Source: an uncultured Bradyrhizobium sp. (GTDB lineage Bacteria; Pseudomonadota; Alphaproteobacteria; Rhizobiales; Xanthobacteraceae). From it: a DNA stretch of 64,000 nt. Under the pieces are notes generated by a model. That model worked only from the letters and a program-made list of their open reading frames with translations, did no database searches and was not told where the DNA came from. The stretch lies in NCBI RefSeq assembly GCF_947648125.1, contig NZ_CANSMR010000004.1, positions 1 to 64,000 of the forward strand, written 5' to 3'. Positions 41,197 through 52,276 of this stretch are shown here, one piece after another; the stretch's first letter is position 1, and every line of letters begins with the position of its first letter. Position numbers and translations under genes: made by a program.

Positions 41197-42525
41197 ATGC
41201 TTACTCAGCTTACTCACAAAATAACGACGATGACTCGCCGCCGCGCGCTCGCGGCGACGGCCGGCCTGGTTTTGGGTCTGGCTGCGTCCTCGCCGTTCGC
41301 GCCCGCCCAAGCGGCCGACGACACCATCAAGATTGGCATTCTTCACTCGCTGTCGGGCACCATGGCCATCAGCGAAACCACGCTGAAGGACACGATCCTT
41401 TTCCTGATCGACGAGCAGAACAAGAAGGGCGGCGTACTCGGCAAGAAGCTCGAGGCCGTCGTGGTCGACCCCGCATCGAACTGGCCGCTGTTCGCCGAAA
41501 AGGCCCGCGAGCTGATCACCAAGGACAAGGTTGCGGTCGTGTTCGGCTGCTGGACCTCGGTGTCGCGCAAGTCCGTGCTGCCGGTGTTCAAGGAGCTGAA
41601 CAACATCCTGTTCTATCCGGTGCAGTATGAAGGCGAGGAGTCCGAGCGCAACGTGTTCTACACGGGCGCGGCGCCGAACCAGCAGGCGATCCCCGCCGTC
41701 GACTATCTGATGAAGGAAGAGAAGGTGAAGCGCTGGGTGCTGGCCGGCACCGACTACGTTTATCCGCGCACCACCAACAAGATCCTCGAAGCCTATCTGA
41801 AGTCGAAGGGCGTCGCCCAGGACGACATCATGATCAACTACACGCCGTTCGGTCACTCCGACTGGCAGACGATCGTGGCCGACATCAAGAAGTTCGGCTC
41901 GGCCGGCAAGAAGACCGCCGTGGTCTCCACCATCAACGGCGACGCCAACGTTCCGTTCTACAAGGAGCTCGGCAACCAGGGCATCAAGGCGACCGACATT
42001 CCGGTGGTCGCGTTCTCGGTCGGCGAAGAAGAGCTCGCCGGCATCGACACCAAGCCGCTGCTCGGCCATCTCGCCGCCTGGAACTACTTCGAGTCGATCA
42101 AGACCCCGGCGAACGAGAAGTTCATCAAGGAGTGGCAGGCCTACACCAAGAATCCGAAGCGCGTGACCAACGATCCGATGGAAGCGCACTACATCGGCTT
42201 CAACATGTGGGTGAAGGCGGTCGAGAAGGTGAAGTCGACCGATCCGGACAAGGTGATCGACGCGCTTCCCGGCACCGAGGCGCCGAACCTGACCGGCGGC
42301 GTGTCGAAGATGCTGCCGAACCACCACATCACCAAGCCGGTGTTCATCGGCGAGATCAAGGGCAACGGCCAGTTCGACGTGGTCTGGAAGACCCCGGGCC
42401 TGGTGGCCGGCGACGCCTGGTCGAAGGAGCTCGAGGGCTCCAAGGACCTGATCGGCGATTGGGTCGGCAAGAAGTGCGGCAACTACAACACCAAGACCAA
42501 CAAGTGCGGCGGCCAGGGCTCGTAA
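41197..42525 (+). CDS. urtA: Urea ABC transporter substrate-binding protein UrtA
   Basis: A 442-residue periplasmic urea-binding protein. A basic signal region with TRRRALAATAG (Tat-like) ends near AQAAD. The mature part begins IKIGILHSLSGTMAISETTLKD, the UrtA/AmiC-type fold, followed by VVVDPASNWPLFAEKA, FGCWTSVSRKSVLPVF and FYPVQYEGEESE, which are diagnostic of UrtA rather than branched-chain amino acid binders. ATG 41197 has AGGGAGA nine bases upstream. First gene of the operon, behind a sigma-54 promoter. Confidence 0.96.
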   Translation: MLTQLTHKITTMTRRRALAATAGLVLGLAASSPFAPAQAADDTIKIGILHSLSGTMAISETTLKDTILFLIDEQNKKGGVLGKKLEAVVVDPASNWPLFAEKARELITKDKVAVVFGCWTSVSRKSVLPVFKELNNILFYPVQYEGEESERNVFYTGAAPNQQAIPAVDYLMKEEKVKRWVLAGTDYVYPRTTNKILEAYLKSKGVAQDDIMINYTPFGHSDWQTIVADIKKFGSAGKKTAVVSTINGDANVPFYKELGNQGIKATDIPVVAFSVGEEELAGIDTKPLLGHLAAWNYFESIKTPANEKFIKEWQAYTKNPKRVTNDPMEAHYIGFNMWVKAVEKVKSTDPDKVIDALPGTEAPNLTGGVSKMLPNHHITKPVFIGEIKGNGQFDVVWKTPGLVAGDAWSKELEGSKDLIGDWVGKKCGNYNTKTNKCGGQGS

Positions 42526-42571
42526 TCGGGCACTCCTGATCTAACGACACAACACAACCATCCAAGAACCT

Positions 42572-42602
42572 GGAGAAGGCGGCATTGCTCGCCGCCTTCT
42601 CC
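42572..42602 (+). promoter_or_regulatory. Stable hairpin between urtA and urtB
   Basis: GGAGAAGGCGGC (42572-42583) pairs perfectly over 12 bp with GCCGCCTTCTCC (42591-42602) around a 7-base loop. No T-run follows, so it is more likely an mRNA-stabilising or partial-termination hairpin that raises the level of the binding-protein message relative to the rest of the operon. Confidence 0.7.
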
Positions 42603-42626
42603 TCACACTCCTGCCGGGGTACTGAC

Positions 42627-44237
42627 GTGTTTGCTATTTGTATTGATCGCTTTCGCACTCTGTTTCTCTCGATCGTGCTGCTGAGCTGCCTTGCTGTGCC
42701 GGCGCTGGCCGGCCCGTTCGAGGATTCGGTCGCCAAATTCGCCAATGACGAGTTCTCCGACACCGAGGCTGCGATCGGCGAAGTTGCCGCATCGGGCAAT
42801 GCGCTGGCCTCGCCCATCATCGGCGCGCTGCAGGATGGCCGGTTGTCGGCCGATCCCGACAGCAAGAAGGTCTTCATCACGCAGGCCGACGGCAAGATCG
42901 TCGACGCCGCGACTGGTGCTGCCGTCGACAAGCTGCCCGACAACGCCGCTGCGGTTCGGCTCAACAACCGCCTGCGCCGCACCGTGGAGGCCGCGCTCGG
43001 CGGCCTGACGCTATTGTCGGCGGATCCGGCCAAGCGGCTCGCGGCGGCGCAATCGGTGTTCAAGAGCCACGAGGAGAACCTGCTGCCGACGGTGGAGGGT
43101 GCGCTCGCCAAGGAGAGCGTCAAATCGATCAAGCAGGCGTTCGCCGAGGCGCGCGCCGCCATCATCCTGTTCAAGCCGGATGCATCGGACAGCGACAAGC
43201 TCGACGCCGTCGCCGTGGTCAAGGCCCGCGGCGACCAGGAGGCGCTGGCGCTGCTCACCGGGCTGGGCGACCAGCCGCCGCTGGTCGCCCAGGCGGCGGC
43301 AACCGCGGTCTCATCGATCCAGAGCAATCTTGCGATGTGGTCGATGGTGCAGAACGCCTGGTACGGCCTGTCGCTCGGCTCGGTGCTGCTGCTCGCCGCG
43401 ATCGGGCTTGCCATCACCTTCGGCGTGATGGGCGTCATCAACATGGCGCATGGCGAGATGGTGATGCTCGGGGCGTACACCACTTTCGTGGTGCAGGAGG
43501 TGATCCGCACCCGCTATCCCGCGCTGTTCGACTATTCGCTGCTGATCGCGGTGCCGCTCGCCTTCCTGGTCGCCGGCTTCATCGGCGTCGTGATCGAGCG
43601 CACCATCATCCGCTTCCTCTACGGCCGTCCGCTGGAGACGCTGCTCGCGACCTGGGGCCTGTCGCTGGTGCTGCAGCAGGCGGTGCGCACCGCATTCGGC
43701 CCGACCAACCGCGAGGTCGGCAATCCGTCCTGGATGAGCGGCGCCTTCGAACTCGGCCAGATCACCATCACCTATAACCGGCTCTGGATCCTCTGCTTCA
43801 CGCTCGCGGTGTTCGCCATCCTGCTGGCGATGCTGCGCTACACCGCGCTCGGCCTCGAGATGCGCGCGGTGACGCAGAACCGCCGCATGGCGGCCTCGAT
43901 GGGGATCGCCACTTCGCGCGTCGACGCGCTGACCTTCGGCCTCGGCTCGGGGATCGCCGGCATTGCCGGCGTGGCATTGTCGCAGATCGACAATGTCAGC
44001 CCGAATCTCGGCCAGAGCTACATCATCGACTCATTCATGGTCGTCGTGTTCGGCGGCGTCGGCAATCTCTGGGGCACGCTGGTCGGCGCCTTCACGCTCG
44101 GCATCGCCAACAAGTTCCTGGAGCCGGTGGCGGGCGCGGTGCTCGGCAAGATCGCGATCCTGGTGCTGATCATCCTGTTCATCCAGAAGCGGCCGCGCGG
44201 CCTGTTCGCGCTCAAGGGTCGGGCGGTGGAAGCATGA
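42627..44237 (+). CDS. urtB: Urea ABC transporter permease UrtB
   Basis: A 536-residue LivH-type permease with the long N-terminal extension seen in UrtB. A signal-like helix (FRTLFLSIVLLSCLAVPALA) is followed by about 210 mostly helical soluble residues, then the membrane domain from about residue 245: GLSLGSVLLLAAIGLAITFGVMGVINMAHGEMVMLGAY, GRPLETLLATWGLSLVLQQ and DSFMVVVFGGVGNLWGTLVG. I chose GTG 42627, which begins the signal segment. A TTG at 42585 has a good ribosome site, but that site lies inside the 12-bp hairpin stem. Confidence 0.93.
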   Translation: MFAICIDRFRTLFLSIVLLSCLAVPALAGPFEDSVAKFANDEFSDTEAAIGEVAASGNALASPIIGALQDGRLSADPDSKKVFITQADGKIVDAATGAAVDKLPDNAAAVRLNNRLRRTVEAALGGLTLLSADPAKRLAAAQSVFKSHEENLLPTVEGALAKESVKSIKQAFAEARAAIILFKPDASDSDKLDAVAVVKARGDQEALALLTGLGDQPPLVAQAAATAVSSIQSNLAMWSMVQNAWYGLSLGSVLLLAAIGLAITFGVMGVINMAHGEMVMLGAYTTFVVQEVIRTRYPALFDYSLLIAVPLAFLVAGFIGVVIERTIIRFLYGRPLETLLATWGLSLVLQQAVRTAFGPTNREVGNPSWMSGAFELGQITITYNRLWILCFTLAVFAILLAMLRYTALGLEMRAVTQNRRMAASMGIATSRVDALTFGLGSGIAGIAGVALSQIDNVSPNLGQSYIIDSFMVVVFGGVGNLWGTLVGAFTLGIANKFLEPVAGAVLGKIAILVLIILFIQKRPRGLFALKGRAVEA

Positions 44238-44280
44238 CCTGCTTTGAGCCGCCAATGACTGCCCCGAAGTGCGCTGCGAC

Positions 44281-44413
44281 TCCCTCTCCCGCTTGCGGGG
44301 GAGGGTTGGGGTGGGGGTCTCTCCACACGGTACACTCCCGATGTGGAGAGACCCCCACCCGCCGCGCGCTGATGCGCGCGTCGGCCTCCCCCGCAAGCGG
44401 GAGAGGCAAGGGA
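44281..44413. repeat. Dispersed palindromic repeat between urtB and urtC
   Basis: Termini are inverted: TCCCTCTCCCGCTTGCGGG on the left and CCCGCAAGCGGGAGAGGCAAGGGA on the right (one internal bulge), with inner arms GTGGGGGTCTCTCCAC and GTGGAGAGACCCCCAC. It makes up most of the 184-base urtB-urtC gap. Its last bases overlap the urtC ribosome-binding site. Confidence 0.85.
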
Positions 44414-44421
44414 GTTCGCCA

Positions 44422-45591
44422 ATGACGCCGCATATCCTGACCCGTTCGCTCGACCGCGCCGCGACCGCGTTCGTCCTGCTCGTCGCCGCGGTCGGCGTGC
44501 TGATCCCGCTGTCGAACCTGCTGCTGCCGCAGGGCTCGATGTTCCAGGTGCCGACCTATCTGGTGGCGCTGTGGGGCAAATATGTCTGCTACGCCATCCT
44601 CGCGCTCTCGATCGATCTGATCTGGGGCTATTGCGGCATCCTTTCGCTCGGCCACGGCGCGTTCTTCGCACTCGGCGGCTACGCGATGGGCATGTACCTG
44701 ATGCGGCAGATCGGCAGCCGCGGCGTCTATGGCAACCCGATCCTGCCCGACTTCATGGTGTTCCTGAACTGGGACAAGCTGCCTTGGTACTGGTACGGCT
44801 TCGACAAGTTCGCCTTTGCCGCGTTGATGGTGCTGCTGGTGCCGGGGCTGCTCGCCTTCTGCTTCGGCTGGCTCGCATTCCGCTCGCGCGTCACCGGCGT
44901 CTATCTGTCGATCATCACGCAGGCGATGACCTATGCGCTGCTGCTGGCGTTCTTCCGCAATGATTTCGGCTTCGGCGGCAACAACGGCCTGACCGACTTC
45001 AAGGATATCCTCGGCTTCAACGTGCAGGCCGAAGGCACCCGTGCCGCGCTGTTCCTGCTGAGCTGCCTGGCGCTGATCATCGCTTTCCTGATCTGCCGCG
45101 CGATCGTGACCTCGAAGCTCGGTAAGGTCCTGATCGCGGTGCGCGATGCTGAAAGCCGCACCCGCTTCCTCGGCTATCGCGTCGAATCCTACAAGCTGTT
45201 CGTGTTCACGCTGTCGGCCTGCATGGCCGGTGTCGCCGGCGCGCTCTATGTGCCGCAGGTCGGCATCATCAATCCGAGCGAGTTCGCGCCGGGCAATTCG
45301 ATCGAGGCGGTGATCTGGGTCGCGGTCGGCGGTCGCGGCACCCTGATCGGCGCAGCGCTCGGCGCTGTCGTGGTCAATTACGCCAAGACGTTCTTCACGT
45401 CCGGACCGCTGGCGCCGTACTGGCTGTTCATGCTGGGCGCGCTGTTCATCCTGGTCACGCTGCTGTTGCCCAAGGGCATCGTCGGCACCTTCCACAGCTG
45501 GTGGGAGCCGATCAGGGCAAGGCGCAACTCTCCCGACGCGGAGAGTGCCGCGCGCGAAGACGGCGTCGGCGCACCGAACCTGGCGGAGTAG
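44422..45591 (+). CDS. urtC: Urea ABC transporter permease UrtC
   Basis: A 389-residue LivM-type permease, partner of UrtB. The signature IDLIWGYCGILSLGHGAFFALGGYAMGMYLMR identifies UrtC; later conserved parts are FRNDFGFGGNNGLTDFKDILG, RDAESRTRFLGYRVESYKLFVF and WVAVGGRGTLIGAALGA. ATG 44422 has AGGGAG seven bases upstream; the longer open frame reaching back to 44269 would translate the repeat and has no family support. Confidence 0.95.
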   Translation: MTPHILTRSLDRAATAFVLLVAAVGVLIPLSNLLLPQGSMFQVPTYLVALWGKYVCYAILALSIDLIWGYCGILSLGHGAFFALGGYAMGMYLMRQIGSRGVYGNPILPDFMVFLNWDKLPWYWYGFDKFAFAALMVLLVPGLLAFCFGWLAFRSRVTGVYLSIITQAMTYALLLAFFRNDFGFGGNNGLTDFKDILGFNVQAEGTRAALFLLSCLALIIAFLICRAIVTSKLGKVLIAVRDAESRTRFLGYRVESYKLFVFTLSACMAGVAGALYVPQVGIINPSEFAPGNSIEAVIWVAVGGRGTLIGAALGAVVVNYAKTFFTSGPLAPYWLFMLGALFILVTLLLPKGIVGTFHSWWEPIRARRNSPDAESAAREDGVGAPNLAE

Positions 45592-45595
45592 GCAG

Positions 45596-46357
45596 ATGAA
45601 CGTCATGGATACCCGCGCCACTTCGGCCATGCTCTATCTCGACGGCGTGCACGTCTCGTTCGACGGCTTCCACGCCATCAACAATCTGTCGCTGACGCTC
45701 GCGCCCGGCGAGATGCGCGCGATCATCGGCCCGAACGGCGCCGGCAAGACCACGATGATGGACATCATCACCGGCAAGACCAAACCGGACGAGGGCACCG
45801 TGCTGTTCGACGGCACCGTCGACCTGACCCGGCTGGACGAGACCCGCATCGCCGAGCTCGGCATCGGCCGCAAGTTCCAGAAGCCGACGGTGTTCGAGAG
45901 CCAGACCGTGCAGGACAACCTCTTGCTCGCGCTCAATGTCGATCACTCCGTGCGCGGCACGCTGTTCTGGCGCGGCAGCAAGGCGGAGTCCGAGCGCATC
46001 GACAAGGTGCTGGAGACCATCCGCCTGACCGATGCGCGCAACCGCCTCGCCGGCAGCCTGTCGCACGGCCAGAAGCAGTGGCTTGAGATCGGCATGCTGC
46101 TGGCGCAGGACCCCAAGGTGCTGCTGGTCGACGAGCCGGTTGCCGGCATGACCGATGTCGAGACCCATCTGACCGCGGAGCTTCTGAAAGAGATCAACAA
46201 AAACCACACCATCATGGTGGTCGAGCACGACATGACCTTCGTGCGCGAGCTCGGCGTCAAGGTGACCTGCCTGCATGAAGGCACGGTGCTCGCCGAAGGT
46301 TCGATCGACCAGGTGTCGTCGAACGAGCGGGTGGTCGAAGTGTATCTGGGGCGCTAG
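45596..46357 (+). CDS. urtD: Urea ABC transporter ATPase UrtD
   Basis: A 253-residue LivG-type ATPase. Walker A is GPNGAGKT, the signature is LSHGQKQW (with His in place of the usual Gly, as is normal for UrtD), Walker B is VLLVDEPVAGM, and the H-loop is VVEHDM. The FQKPTVFESQTVQDNL segment is typical of UrtD. A GGAG site seven bases upstream fixes ATG 45596. It pairs with UrtE to drive UrtB/UrtC. Confidence 0.96.
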   Translation: MNVMDTRATSAMLYLDGVHVSFDGFHAINNLSLTLAPGEMRAIIGPNGAGKTTMMDIITGKTKPDEGTVLFDGTVDLTRLDETRIAELGIGRKFQKPTVFESQTVQDNLLLALNVDHSVRGTLFWRGSKAESERIDKVLETIRLTDARNRLAGSLSHGQKQWLEIGMLLAQDPKVLLVDEPVAGMTDVETHLTAELLKEINKNHTIMVVEHDMTFVRELGVKVTCLHEGTVLAEGSIDQVSSNERVVEVYLGR

Positions 46358-46360
46358 GCG

Positions 46361-47056
46361 ATGCTGAAGATCGACAACATCAATCTCTATTACGGCGCGG
46401 CGCAGGCGCTGCGCGGCGTGTCGCTGACCGCCGAGCCGGGCAAGGTCACCTGCGTGCTCGGCCGCAACGGCGTCGGCAAGACCTCGCTGCTGCGCGCCAT
46501 GGTCGGCCAGTATCCGATCGCCTCCGGCGCGATCAATTTCGACGGCAAGGACATCACCGCGCTGAAGCCCTATGAGCGGGCGCGGCGCGGCATCGGCTTC
46601 GTGCCGCAAGGCCGCGAGATCTTCCCGTTGCTGACGGTGGAGGAAAACCTCAAGACCGGGTTCGGGCCGCTGAAGCGCGAGGACCGCAACATCCCCGATG
46701 ACGTGTTCTCGCTGTTTCCGGTGCTGCAGACCATGCTGGGCCGCCGCGGCGGCGATCTCTCCGGCGGCCAGCAGCAGCAGCTTGCGATCGGCCGCGCGCT
46801 GGTGATGCGGCCGAAGCTCCTGCTGCTCGACGAGCCCACCGAGGGCATCCAGCCCTCGATCATCAAGGACATTGGCCGCGCGATTTCCTATCTGCGCAAC
46901 CTCGGCAACATCGCAATCGTGCTGGTCGAACAATATCTCGACTTTGCCTGCGAACTCGGCGACAGTTTTGCCGTGATGGACCGGGGTGCGGTGAAATATG
47001 CCTGCGATCGCGCAAGCCTCGATCCCGCCGAGATCAGCCGCCAGATGGCGCTGTGA
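46361..47056 (+). CDS. urtE: Urea ABC transporter ATPase UrtE
   Basis: A 231-residue LivF-type ATPase. Walker A GRNGVGKT, signature LSGGQQQ, Walker B LLLLDEPTEGIQPSI and the H-loop glutamine/His region VLVEQYLDF. It starts three bases after urtD. Completes the five-gene urea importer; ureD follows after 51 bases. Confidence 0.96.
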   Translation: MLKIDNINLYYGAAQALRGVSLTAEPGKVTCVLGRNGVGKTSLLRAMVGQYPIASGAINFDGKDITALKPYERARRGIGFVPQGREIFPLLTVEENLKTGFGPLKREDRNIPDDVFSLFPVLQTMLGRRGGDLSGGQQQQLAIGRALVMRPKLLLLDEPTEGIQPSIIKDIGRAISYLRNLGNIAIVLVEQYLDFACELGDSFAVMDRGAVKYACDRASLDPAEISRQMAL

Positions 47057-47107
47057 ACAAGCTGTGACGCCGCCTCGCGCGGCGTGGGTCAAGGGAGCGT
47101 CGGGGGA

Positions 47108-48040
<933 letters not shown>

Positions 48041-48067
48041 TCCTCTAAACGCTTTCAGAGTGTTCGC

Positions 48068-48370
48068 ATGAATTTGTCTCCCCGCGAAAAGGACAAGCTC
48101 CTGGTTTCGATGGCCGCCATGGTGGCGCGCCGCCGGCTCGAGCGTGGCGTCAAGCTGAACCATCCCGAAGCCGTGGCACTGATCACCGATTACATCGTCG
48201 AGGGCGCGCGCGACGGCCGCACCGTCGCCGAATTGATGCAGGCGGGCGCCAAGGTCCTGACCCGCGCGCAAGTGATGGATGGCATCCCGGAGATGATCCA
48301 CGACATCCAGGTCGAGGCGACATTCCCCGACGGCACCAAGCTTGTCACCGTGCACGAGCCGATCCGATAG
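48068..48370 (+). CDS. ureA: Urease gamma subunit
   Basis: A 100-residue UreA, the small structural subunit of urease. It begins [27 protein letters not shown] and contains [21 protein letters not shown] and [21 protein letters not shown], all family hallmarks; length is standard. Separate from ureB (not fused as in some bacteria). Confidence 0.97.
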   Translation: MNLSPREKDKLLVSMAAMVARRRLERGVKLNHPEAVALITDYIVEGARDGRTVAELMQAGAKVLTRAQVMDGIPEMIHDIQVEATFPDGTKLVTVHEPIR

Positions 48371-48379
48371 GAGCCTGAC

Positions 48380-48685
48380 ATGATCCCCGGCGAACTCTTC
48401 ATCAAGGACGGCGAGATCGAACTCAATGCAGGCCGCAAGACCGTGACGCTGTCGGTTGCCAACAGCGGCGACCGCCCGATCCAGGTCGGGTCGCACTACC
48501 ACTTCTTCGAGACCAACCCGGCGCTGAAATTCGACCGCAAGAAAGCCCGCGGCATGCGCCTCGACATCGCCGCCGGCACCGCCGTCCGCTTCGAACCCGG
48601 CCAGACCCGCGACGTCCAGCTCGTCGCGCTCGCCGGCAAGCGCGTAATCTACGGCTTCCGCGCCGAGGTGAAAGGGAAGCTCTAG
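48380..48685 (+). CDS. ureB: Urease beta subunit
   Basis: A 101-residue Ure[40 protein letters not shown] and [30 protein letters not shown] sits six bases before the ATG. It assembles with UreA and UreC into the urease trimer. Nine bases after ureA; the HD-hydrolase gene follows after five. Confidence 0.97.
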   Translation: MIPGELFIKDGEIELNAGRKTVTLSVANSGDRPIQVGSHYHFFETNPALKFDRKKARGMRLDIAAGTAVRFEPGQTRDVQLVALAGKRVIYGFRAEVKGKL

Positions 48686-48690
48686 GCCCG

Positions 48691-49245
48691 ATGCTGCCCG
48701 CGCTCCGCATGGTCTCCGAAGCTGCCGAGCTTGCGGCGCGCCGTCACAACGGCATGGCGCGCAAGGGGCGGGGGAACGAGCCTTACATCAACCATCTCGC
48801 CGAGGTTGCGAACCTGCTGGCGCAGGTGACTGACGGTGCCGATGCTGAGCTGGTGGCGGCCGGTTGGCTGCACGACACTATCGAAGACACCGAAACCACG
48901 CGCGAGGAGCTCGCGCAAAGATTCAGCGAACGCGTTGCCGCGCTGGTGGTCGAATGCACCGACGACATGAGCCTGTCCAAGGCCGTGCGCCGGCAAAAGC
49001 AGGTCGAGGACGCTCCGCACAAATCGCCCGGTGCAAAGCTGATCAAGACCGCCGACAAGATCAGCAATATCGGCGCCCGCATAGTGCCGCATCCAGGCAA
49101 GGACGAACGCGACGATCTCGCCGATTATGCGACCTGGGCCGACAAGGTCGTTGCCGGTTGCCGGGGGATCAATCCGCGGCTCGACCGCATTTTCGATGAC
49201 ACCATCGCGCGCGCCAAGGCCGCGCTGGCTGAAACTGGGGGCTGA
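48691..49245 (+). CDS. MESH1-like HD hydrolase, putative (p)ppGpp hydrolase, inside the urease operon
   Basis: A 184-residue single-domain HD hydrolase. It resembles the SpoT hydrolase domain and its stand-alone relative MESH1: [10 protein letters not shown] (His35), WLHDTIEDT (His61, Asp62, Glu65, Asp66), [23 protein letters not shown] (Asp122, Asn126). These are the manganese and catalytic positions known for MESH1, at the same residue numbers. No synthetase, TGS or ACT domain is attached, so it should remove the pyrophosphate of (p)ppGpp; MESH1 also acts on NADPH. It sits 5 bases after ureB and 1 base before ureC, so it is made with urease. The role in urea use is inference. Confidence 0.85.
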   Translation: MLPALRMVSEAAELAARRHNGMARKGRGNEPYINHLAEVANLLAQVTDGADAELVAAGWLHDTIEDTETTREELAQRFSERVAALVVECTDDMSLSKAVRRQKQVEDAPHKSPGAKLIKTADKISNIGARIVPHPGKDERDDLADYATWADKVVAGCRGINPRLDRIFDDTIARAKAALAETGG

Positions 49246-49246
49246 T

Positions 49247-50962
<1,716 letters not shown>

Positions 50963-51011
50963 AACCGGTCCCGGTATCCAAAGCCAGAACAGAAAACCGG
51001 GAGGAATTTCC

Positions 51012-51311
51012 GTGATTTACGTCGTAGCCACGCTGACCATCAAGCCCGAGACCCGCGCCGAATTCATCGCGGCGGCGACGGCCTGCATCAAGGAAACCCG
51101 CAAGGAGCCCGGCAACATCGCCTACGATTTGCATGAGAGCGTCACCGACCACAGCAAGATGGTGTTCGTCGAGCAGTGGGAGAACGCCGAGGCACTGGTG
51201 CCGCATCGCACCGCCGAGCACATGAAGACGTTCGGCCGCGTCGCCGTGAAGTGCATGGCCGCGCCGCCGAAGATCGAGGTGATCACGCCCGAGAAGGTCG
51301 ACGTTCGCTAA
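51012..51311 (+). CDS. ABM-domain putative quinol monooxygenase, copy 1
   Basis: A 99-residue dimeric alpha-beta barrel (ABM) protein: IYVVATLTIKPETRAEFIAAATACIKETRKEPGNIAYDLHES. Such small cofactor-free oxygenases (YgiN type) oxidise quinols or aromatic compounds; here the substrate is unknown. GTG 51012 is preceded by GGAGG seven bases upstream. It lies between ureC and ureE and is paired with a second copy. No link to urease chemistry is known to me. Confidence 0.85.
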   Translation: MIYVVATLTIKPETRAEFIAAATACIKETRKEPGNIAYDLHESVTDHSKMVFVEQWENAEALVPHRTAEHMKTFGRVAVKCMAAPPKIEVITPEKVDVR

Positions 51312-51335
51312 CAAGAACAAGAACGGGAGAAACAC

Positions 51336-51635
51336 ATGATCTATGTCATCGCCACCACGCCGATGAAGCCGGAGAACAAGGACGACTTCATTCGGGGACA
51401 CCAGGCGTGCATCGCCGAGACCCACAAGGAGAAAGGCTGCCTCTCATACGAGGGTCATGTCAGCGTCAATGATCCCAATCTGTACGTGGTGGTCGAGCGC
51501 TGGGAAACCCGCGACGACCTGACCGCGCACAGCAAGGCGCCGCACATGAAGGTGTGGCGCGAATATTCCGCCGAGATGAAGACGGGCCCGACGGTGATCG
51601 AGATCATCAGCGACGCCAAGGTCCAGAAGCTCTGA
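51336..51635 (+). CDS. ABM-domain putative quinol monooxygenase, copy 2
   Basis: A second 99-residue ABM protein ([42 protein letters not shown]), clearly related to the preceding gene but diverged along its length. The typical [21 protein letters not shown] segment is present. It begins 24 bases after copy 1 and ends 8 bases before ureE, so both belong to the urease transcript. The pair may form a heterodimer (inference). Confidence 0.85.
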   Translation: MIYVIATTPMKPENKDDFIRGHQACIAETHKEKGCLSYEGHVSVNDPNLYVVVERWETRDDLTAHSKAPHMKVWREYSAEMKTGPTVIEIISDAKVQKL

Positions 51636-51643
51636 GGCAATCG

Positions 51644-52276
51644 ATGATCCGCGCAACCAAAGTCCTGGGACAGCATCGCTGGAAGGAAGCGGCAGCCGAC
51701 ACCGTCGTGCTCGATTTCGACGACCGGCACCGGCGGCGGATGGCGATGACCGGGACGCGCGGGCTCGAATTCCTGCTTGATCTCGAAAACGCCGTCGCGC
51801 TGCGCGGCGGCGATGCACTGGTCTTGGAGGACGGCCGCCTCATCGAGGTGGTCGCTGCTCCAGAGCCGCTCGCGGAAATCCGCGGCAGCGATCCGCATCA
51901 TCTGATCCGGGTCGCCTGGCATCTCGGCAATCGCCATCTGCCGACGCAGATCATGCCGAAAGGCCTGCGCATTCGCAGGGATCACGTGATCGAGGCGATG
52001 GTGAAGGGGCTGGGGGCCCGTGTCATCGAGATCGAAGCGCCGTTCGATCCCGAGGGCGGCGCCTATGCCGAGCATGCGCATGCCGACGAGCACGCGCATG
52101 CTCACACCGGGCACGATCATGCCCATGGCGAAGCGCACGATCACGGTCACGACCATGGTGATGGTCACCATCACCATCACGATCATGCGCATGACCACGA
52201 CCACCATCATCATGATGAGCATTGCGACCATGCCCATCATCACCACGACCACTCCCATGCTCATGACCGCAAATGA
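51644..52276 (+). CDS. ureE: Urease nickel chaperone UreE with long His tail
   Basis: A 210-residue UreE. The N-terminal peptide-binding domain (about 1-70) and the metal-binding domain ([34 protein letters not shown]-like) are standard. The C-terminal 67 residues (144-210) contain 33 histidines interspersed with Asp/Ala/Gly, a nickel-storing tail much longer than the His-rich end of Klebsiella UreE. GAGG six bases upstream supports ATG 51644. The last 14 bases overlap the ureF start. Confidence 0.95.
   Translation: MIRATKVLGQHRWKEAAADTVVLDFDDRHRRRMAMTGTRGLEFLLDLENAVALRGGDALVLEDGRLIEVVAAPEPLAEIRGSDPHHLIRVAWHLGNRHLPTQIMPKGLRIRRDHVIEAMVKGLGARVIEIEAPFDPEGGAYAEHAHADEHAHAHTGHDHAHGEAHDHGHDHGDGHHHHHDHAHDHDHHHHDEHCDHAHHHHDHSHAHDRK

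Noticed and set aside
42585-42626. TTG start for urtB with a good ribosome site
   Set aside because: The ribosome site is locked in a perfect 12-bp hairpin, and the 14 added residues precede an otherwise normal signal peptide that begins at GTG 42627.
44269-44421. N-terminal extension of UrtC reaching back through the repeat
   Set aside because: The 51 extra residues would be translated repeat DNA, lack family support, and a proper ribosome site sits directly before ATG 44422. In contrast, the ureD insert lies in the middle of a conserved protein.
51460-52270. Methionine/valine-rich and other antisense frames across the His-tail DNA of ureE
   Set aside because: These are alternate readings of the CAC/CAT repeats; the ureE frame has the full UreE domains and a ribosome site.
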